Source: JBCBKZ01 sp039026975
GTDB taxonomy: Bacteria; Bacteroidota; Bacteroidia; J057
Direction of reading: 5' to 3'
Length of the DNA stretch: 14,505 nucleotides
Assembly (NCBI GenBank): GCA_039026975.1
Contig: JBCCLI010000148.1
Span: 1-14,505, forward strand
The notes beneath the pieces were generated by a model. That model was not told the origin of the DNA, did not search any database, and was given only the letters and a program-made list of their open reading frames with translations. A program made the translations under genes and the position numbers. Positions 12,230 to 14,505 of the stretch are shown here, in pieces. The first letter of the stretch is position 1; each line of letters begins with the position of its first letter.

Positions 12230-14505
12230 ATGTATATTAACTGCCACAGTTATTTTAGTATGCGGTATGGGGTCCTATCAGTAAAGGCTTTGGTAGACTT
12301 AGCCCTTACTCATCAGATACCGTCCCTGGCACTGACGGACATTCACAACGTATCAGCCTGTTTTGAGTTTGTCAAAGCCTGTAAGGAGAATGGCATCCAC
12401 CCGGTAGTGGGCATGGAATTCCGGGTAAATGACAAGCTGTTTTACATAGCCCTGGCTAAAAACCTGAAAGGCTTTCAGGAAATCAATGCCTTCTATTCTC
12501 AGTATGCCCATATAGGAGAACCCTTCCCGGAAATAGCTCCTCTGTGGAACAATGTCTACGTCATCTATCCATGGAAGCGGAGAGGGCATGCTACCTTATC
12601 AGCGCATGAATTTTTGGGCATTCATCCAGCTGAACTGAATCAGCTAGTTCGCTCACGTTACCACCACAGGCAGGATAAGCTGGTCATTCTCCAACCTGTC
12701 ACTTTTCTGGATAAGCGCGGCTTTAATCAGCATCGCCTAATGCGGGCCATAGACCATAACCTGGTTCTTTCTAAGCTGTCTCACAGTCAGCAGGCCAATG
12801 AAGGCGAAACCTTTCTCTCACCTGCCAGACTCAGGGAAGCTTTTGAAGGATTTCCCCAAATCGTGAAGAACACGGAAGAGCTATTGGCTTCCTGCCAGTT
12901 TGAGTTTTCCTTTGGGGTTTCTCATACAAGGCAGACTTATACGGGCGATAAGTATGGGGACATTGTACTGTTGGAACAGCTGGCCATAGAAGGCATGGAG
13001 AAACGCTATGGCCTCCATAACGCAGAAGCTACCAAACGTCTGGAACGCGAACTTCAGATCATAGACAAACTCAACTTTAACGCTTACTTCCTTATTACCT
13101 GGGACTTTGTGAAGTATAGCCAGCACAGGGGGTTCTTTCATGTAGGCCGTGGATCAGGTGCTAATAGCCTGGTAGCCTACTGCCTGGGCATTACAGATGT
13201 AGATCCACTGGAACTGAATCTTTACTTTGAGCGCTTCCTGAATCCTAAGAGAACTTCCCCACCAGACTTTGACATAGATTATTCATGGAAAGAACGGGAT
13301 GAGGTGATCCGCTATGTGCTGAAACGCTACCGGGAAAGTCATACGGCTATGATAGCTACTTACAGCACCTTCAAGGCCAGAGCTGCTATTAGAGAACTGG
13401 GGAAGGTATTCGGTTTACCCAAGGGAGAAATTGACCAACTTGTGCATATGCATCATCAGCCGCCAGCGGACCTATCCAAGATAGAACGACAGGTCCTCCA
13501 CTACGCCAAGGCTATGCAGGGCTTTCCCAGCCATTTTTCCATACATGCAGGTGGAGTCCTCATTTCAGAAAAGCCCATACATGCTTTCAGTCCTACAGAG
13601 ATTCCTCCGAAGGGCTTTCCCATCACGCAATTTGACATGTACACAGCGGAAGAGATTGGGCTGTATAAGTTTGACATACTGAGCCAGCGTGGATTGGGAC
13701 ACATTAGATCTGCTGTAGACATCATCCATGAGAATCAGGGGATCAGTGTGGATGTACATCAAACCAACGCTTTTAAGAAGGATAAAAAGGTCAACCAGAT
13801 GCTGTCCAAAGGGCAGACCATGGGATGTTTCTACATAGAATCTCCTGCCATGCGCGGACTGCTTTCCAAACTGGGCTGCGACAACTACCCTACCCTGGTA
13901 GCGGCTAGCTCCGTGATTCGTCCCGGTGTAGCCAGATCTGGTATGATGCAGGAATTCATCCTTCGGCATAATGGGACGCCTTTTAACTACCCACATCCTA
14001 GAATCAAGGAACTGCTGGATGACACCTATGGCATTATGATCTACCAGGAAGACGTACTCAAAATGGTCAATGGATATGCAGGCCTTTCTCTGGCAGAAGC
14101 AGACTTACTTAGACGCGCCATGAGTGGCAAGTCCCGCGACAATCAGGAGTTCATCATCATCAAGGAGAAATTTCTTCAGGCAGCCGCCAGCAAAGGCTAC
14201 AACCCAGTCCTCAATCAGGAAATCTGGCGACAGATAGAAAGCTTTGCCGGCTATTCATTCTCCAAGGCGCACTCTGCCAGTTTTGCGGTGGAGAGCTTCC
14301 AGAGCTTATTCCTCAAAGCCTACTATCCGCGAGAATTTATGGTGGGAGTGATTAATAATTTTGGTGGCTTTTATGATACTGAAATTTATGTACATGAGGC
14401 GCGTATGTGGGGAGCTAACATACATCCTCCATGTGTAAATACCAGCACCTATCTTACACGCATCATAGGGAAAGATATTTACCTTGGATTTATACATCTG
14501 AAAGA
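12230..14505 (+). CDS. dnaE: Alternative DnaE-type DNA polymerase III alpha subunit; 3' end outside window
   Basis: A single frame runs from ATG 12230 to the right edge (758 full codons), with an in-frame stop at 12200. The start MYINCHSYFS puts the PHP domain at residue 1, as in related proteins. The polymerase core is canonical: GRGSGANSLVAY, then PPDFDID with D348 and D350 as the first catalytic aspartates, HAGGVLIS, and KFDIL with D482 as the third. ESPAMRGLLSKL, SVIRPGV, EADLLRRAMSGK and FAGYSFSKAHSASFA follow in the usual order. The PHP site looks degenerate (N4 and I38 where metal-binding His residues are expected), so proofreading is unlikely. The N-terminal part is shorter than in replicative DnaE: the catalytic Asp is at 348 versus 401 in E. 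coli. Pairing with divergent dinB suggests an accessory, possibly error-prone, polymerase rather than the main replicase. The symbol denotes the family. Confidence 0.93.
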   Translation, partial: MYINCHSYFSMRYGVLSVKALVDLALTHQIPSLALTDIHNVSACFEFVKACKENGIHPVVGMEFRVNDKLFYIALAKNLKGFQEINAFYSQYAHIGEPFPEIAPLWNNVYVIYPWKRRGHATLSAHEFLGIHPAELNQLVRSRYHHRQDKLVILQPVTFLDKRGFNQHRLMRAIDHNLVLSKLSHSQQANEGETFLSPARLREAFEGFPQIVKNTEELLASCQFEFSFGVSHTRQTYTGDKYGDIVLLEQLAIEGMEKRYGLHNAEATKRLERELQIIDKLNFNAYFLITWDFVKYSQHRGFFHVGRGSGANSLVAYCLGITDVDPLELNLYFERFLNPKRTSPPDFDIDYSWKERDEVIRYVLKRYRESHTAMIATYSTFKARAAIRELGKVFGLPKGEIDQLVHMHHQPPADLSKIERQVLHYAKAMQGFPSHFSIHAGGVLISEKPIHAFSPTEIPPKGFPITQFDMYTAEEIGLYKFDILSQRGLGHIRSAVDIIHENQGISVDVHQTNAFKKDKKVNQMLSKGQTMGCFYIESPAMRGLLSKLGCDNYPTLVAASSVIRPGVARSGMMQEFILRHNGTPFNYPHPRIKELLDDTYGIMIYQEDVLKMVNGYAGLSLAEADLLRRAMSGKSRDNQEFIIIKEKFLQAAASKGYNPVLNQEIWRQIESFAGYSFSKAHSASFAVESFQSLFLKAYYPREFMVGVINNFGGFYDTEIYVHEARMWGANIHPPCVNTSTYLTRIIGKDIYLGFIHLK

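Noticed and set aside
11948..12247. Small open frames on both strands through copy B of the repeat
   Set aside because: The equivalent frames in copy A contain stop codons, and both copies conserve stems rather than codons.
13565..13996. 143-residue open frame on the minus strand
   Set aside because: It lies wholly inside the catalytic core of the dnaE-like gene, which has intact motifs on the plus strand.
2..14505. CRISPR arrays, tRNA or rRNA genes, integrases
   Set aside because: No regularly spaced short repeats, cloverleaf-like sequence, rRNA motifs or recombinase signatures were found by eye.

Overview
The window looks like chromosomal DNA from a gliding-type Bacteroidota, most plausibly Cytophagales-like. 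The evidence is a gene ending in a gliding-motility-associated (CHU_C, T9SS type B) sorting domain, several secreted proteins with Bacteroidota-style signal peptides, a head-GIN (DUF2807) protein, moderate AT-rich composition, and weak ribosome-binding sites throughout. The genus cannot be fixed from the sequence. No rRNA, tRNA, CRISPR array, transposase or phage gene is visible.

Layout, left to right. (1) 2-2530 (+): 3' part of a large secreted multidomain surface protein that runs in from the left edge, followed by a hairpin. (2) 2738-3394 (+): NAD(P)-binding atypical SDR. (3) 3441-3575: copy A of a structured intergenic repeat in a convergent gap. (4) 3595-4053 (-): small secreted DUF3299-like protein. 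(5) 4190-6052 (+): secreted M1-family metallopeptidase with an intact zinc site. (6) 6135-6785 (+): secreted protein with two SPOR-like segments. (7) 6996-8621 (+): second secreted M1-fold protein whose metal-site and GAMEN residues are rewritten. (8) 8757-9479 (+): secreted DUF2807 protein. (9) 9506-10426 (-): RmlD-like sugar-nucleotide reductase. (10) 10529-11668 (-): DinB, DNA polymerase IV. (11) 11669-12229: 561-bp divergent gap with a 13-bp perfect inverted repeat, an imperfect palindrome and copy B of the repeat. (12) 12230 to the right edge (+): 5' part of an alternative DnaE-type polymerase alpha subunit.

How the genes may work together. The left two thirds is mainly envelope and secretome: a surface adhesin-like protein, two M1-fold proteins, a SPOR-like protein and a GIN-domain protein. 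The genes are separated by hairpins and gaps and do not form one tight operon. The right third pairs a Y-family translesion polymerase with a second C-family polymerase across a shared divergent control region, which suggests an inducible mutagenesis or damage-tolerance module. No LexA, ImuA or ImuB gene is in the window.

The most notable unexplained signal is the gapless ~130-bp repeat at 3441 and 12021. Its copies are about 83% identical by hand count. Most differences within its two predicted hairpins fall in loops or preserve pairing through G-T wobbles, and reading frames open in one copy are broken in the other. The second is the M1-fold protein with HEAAY in place of HExxH.
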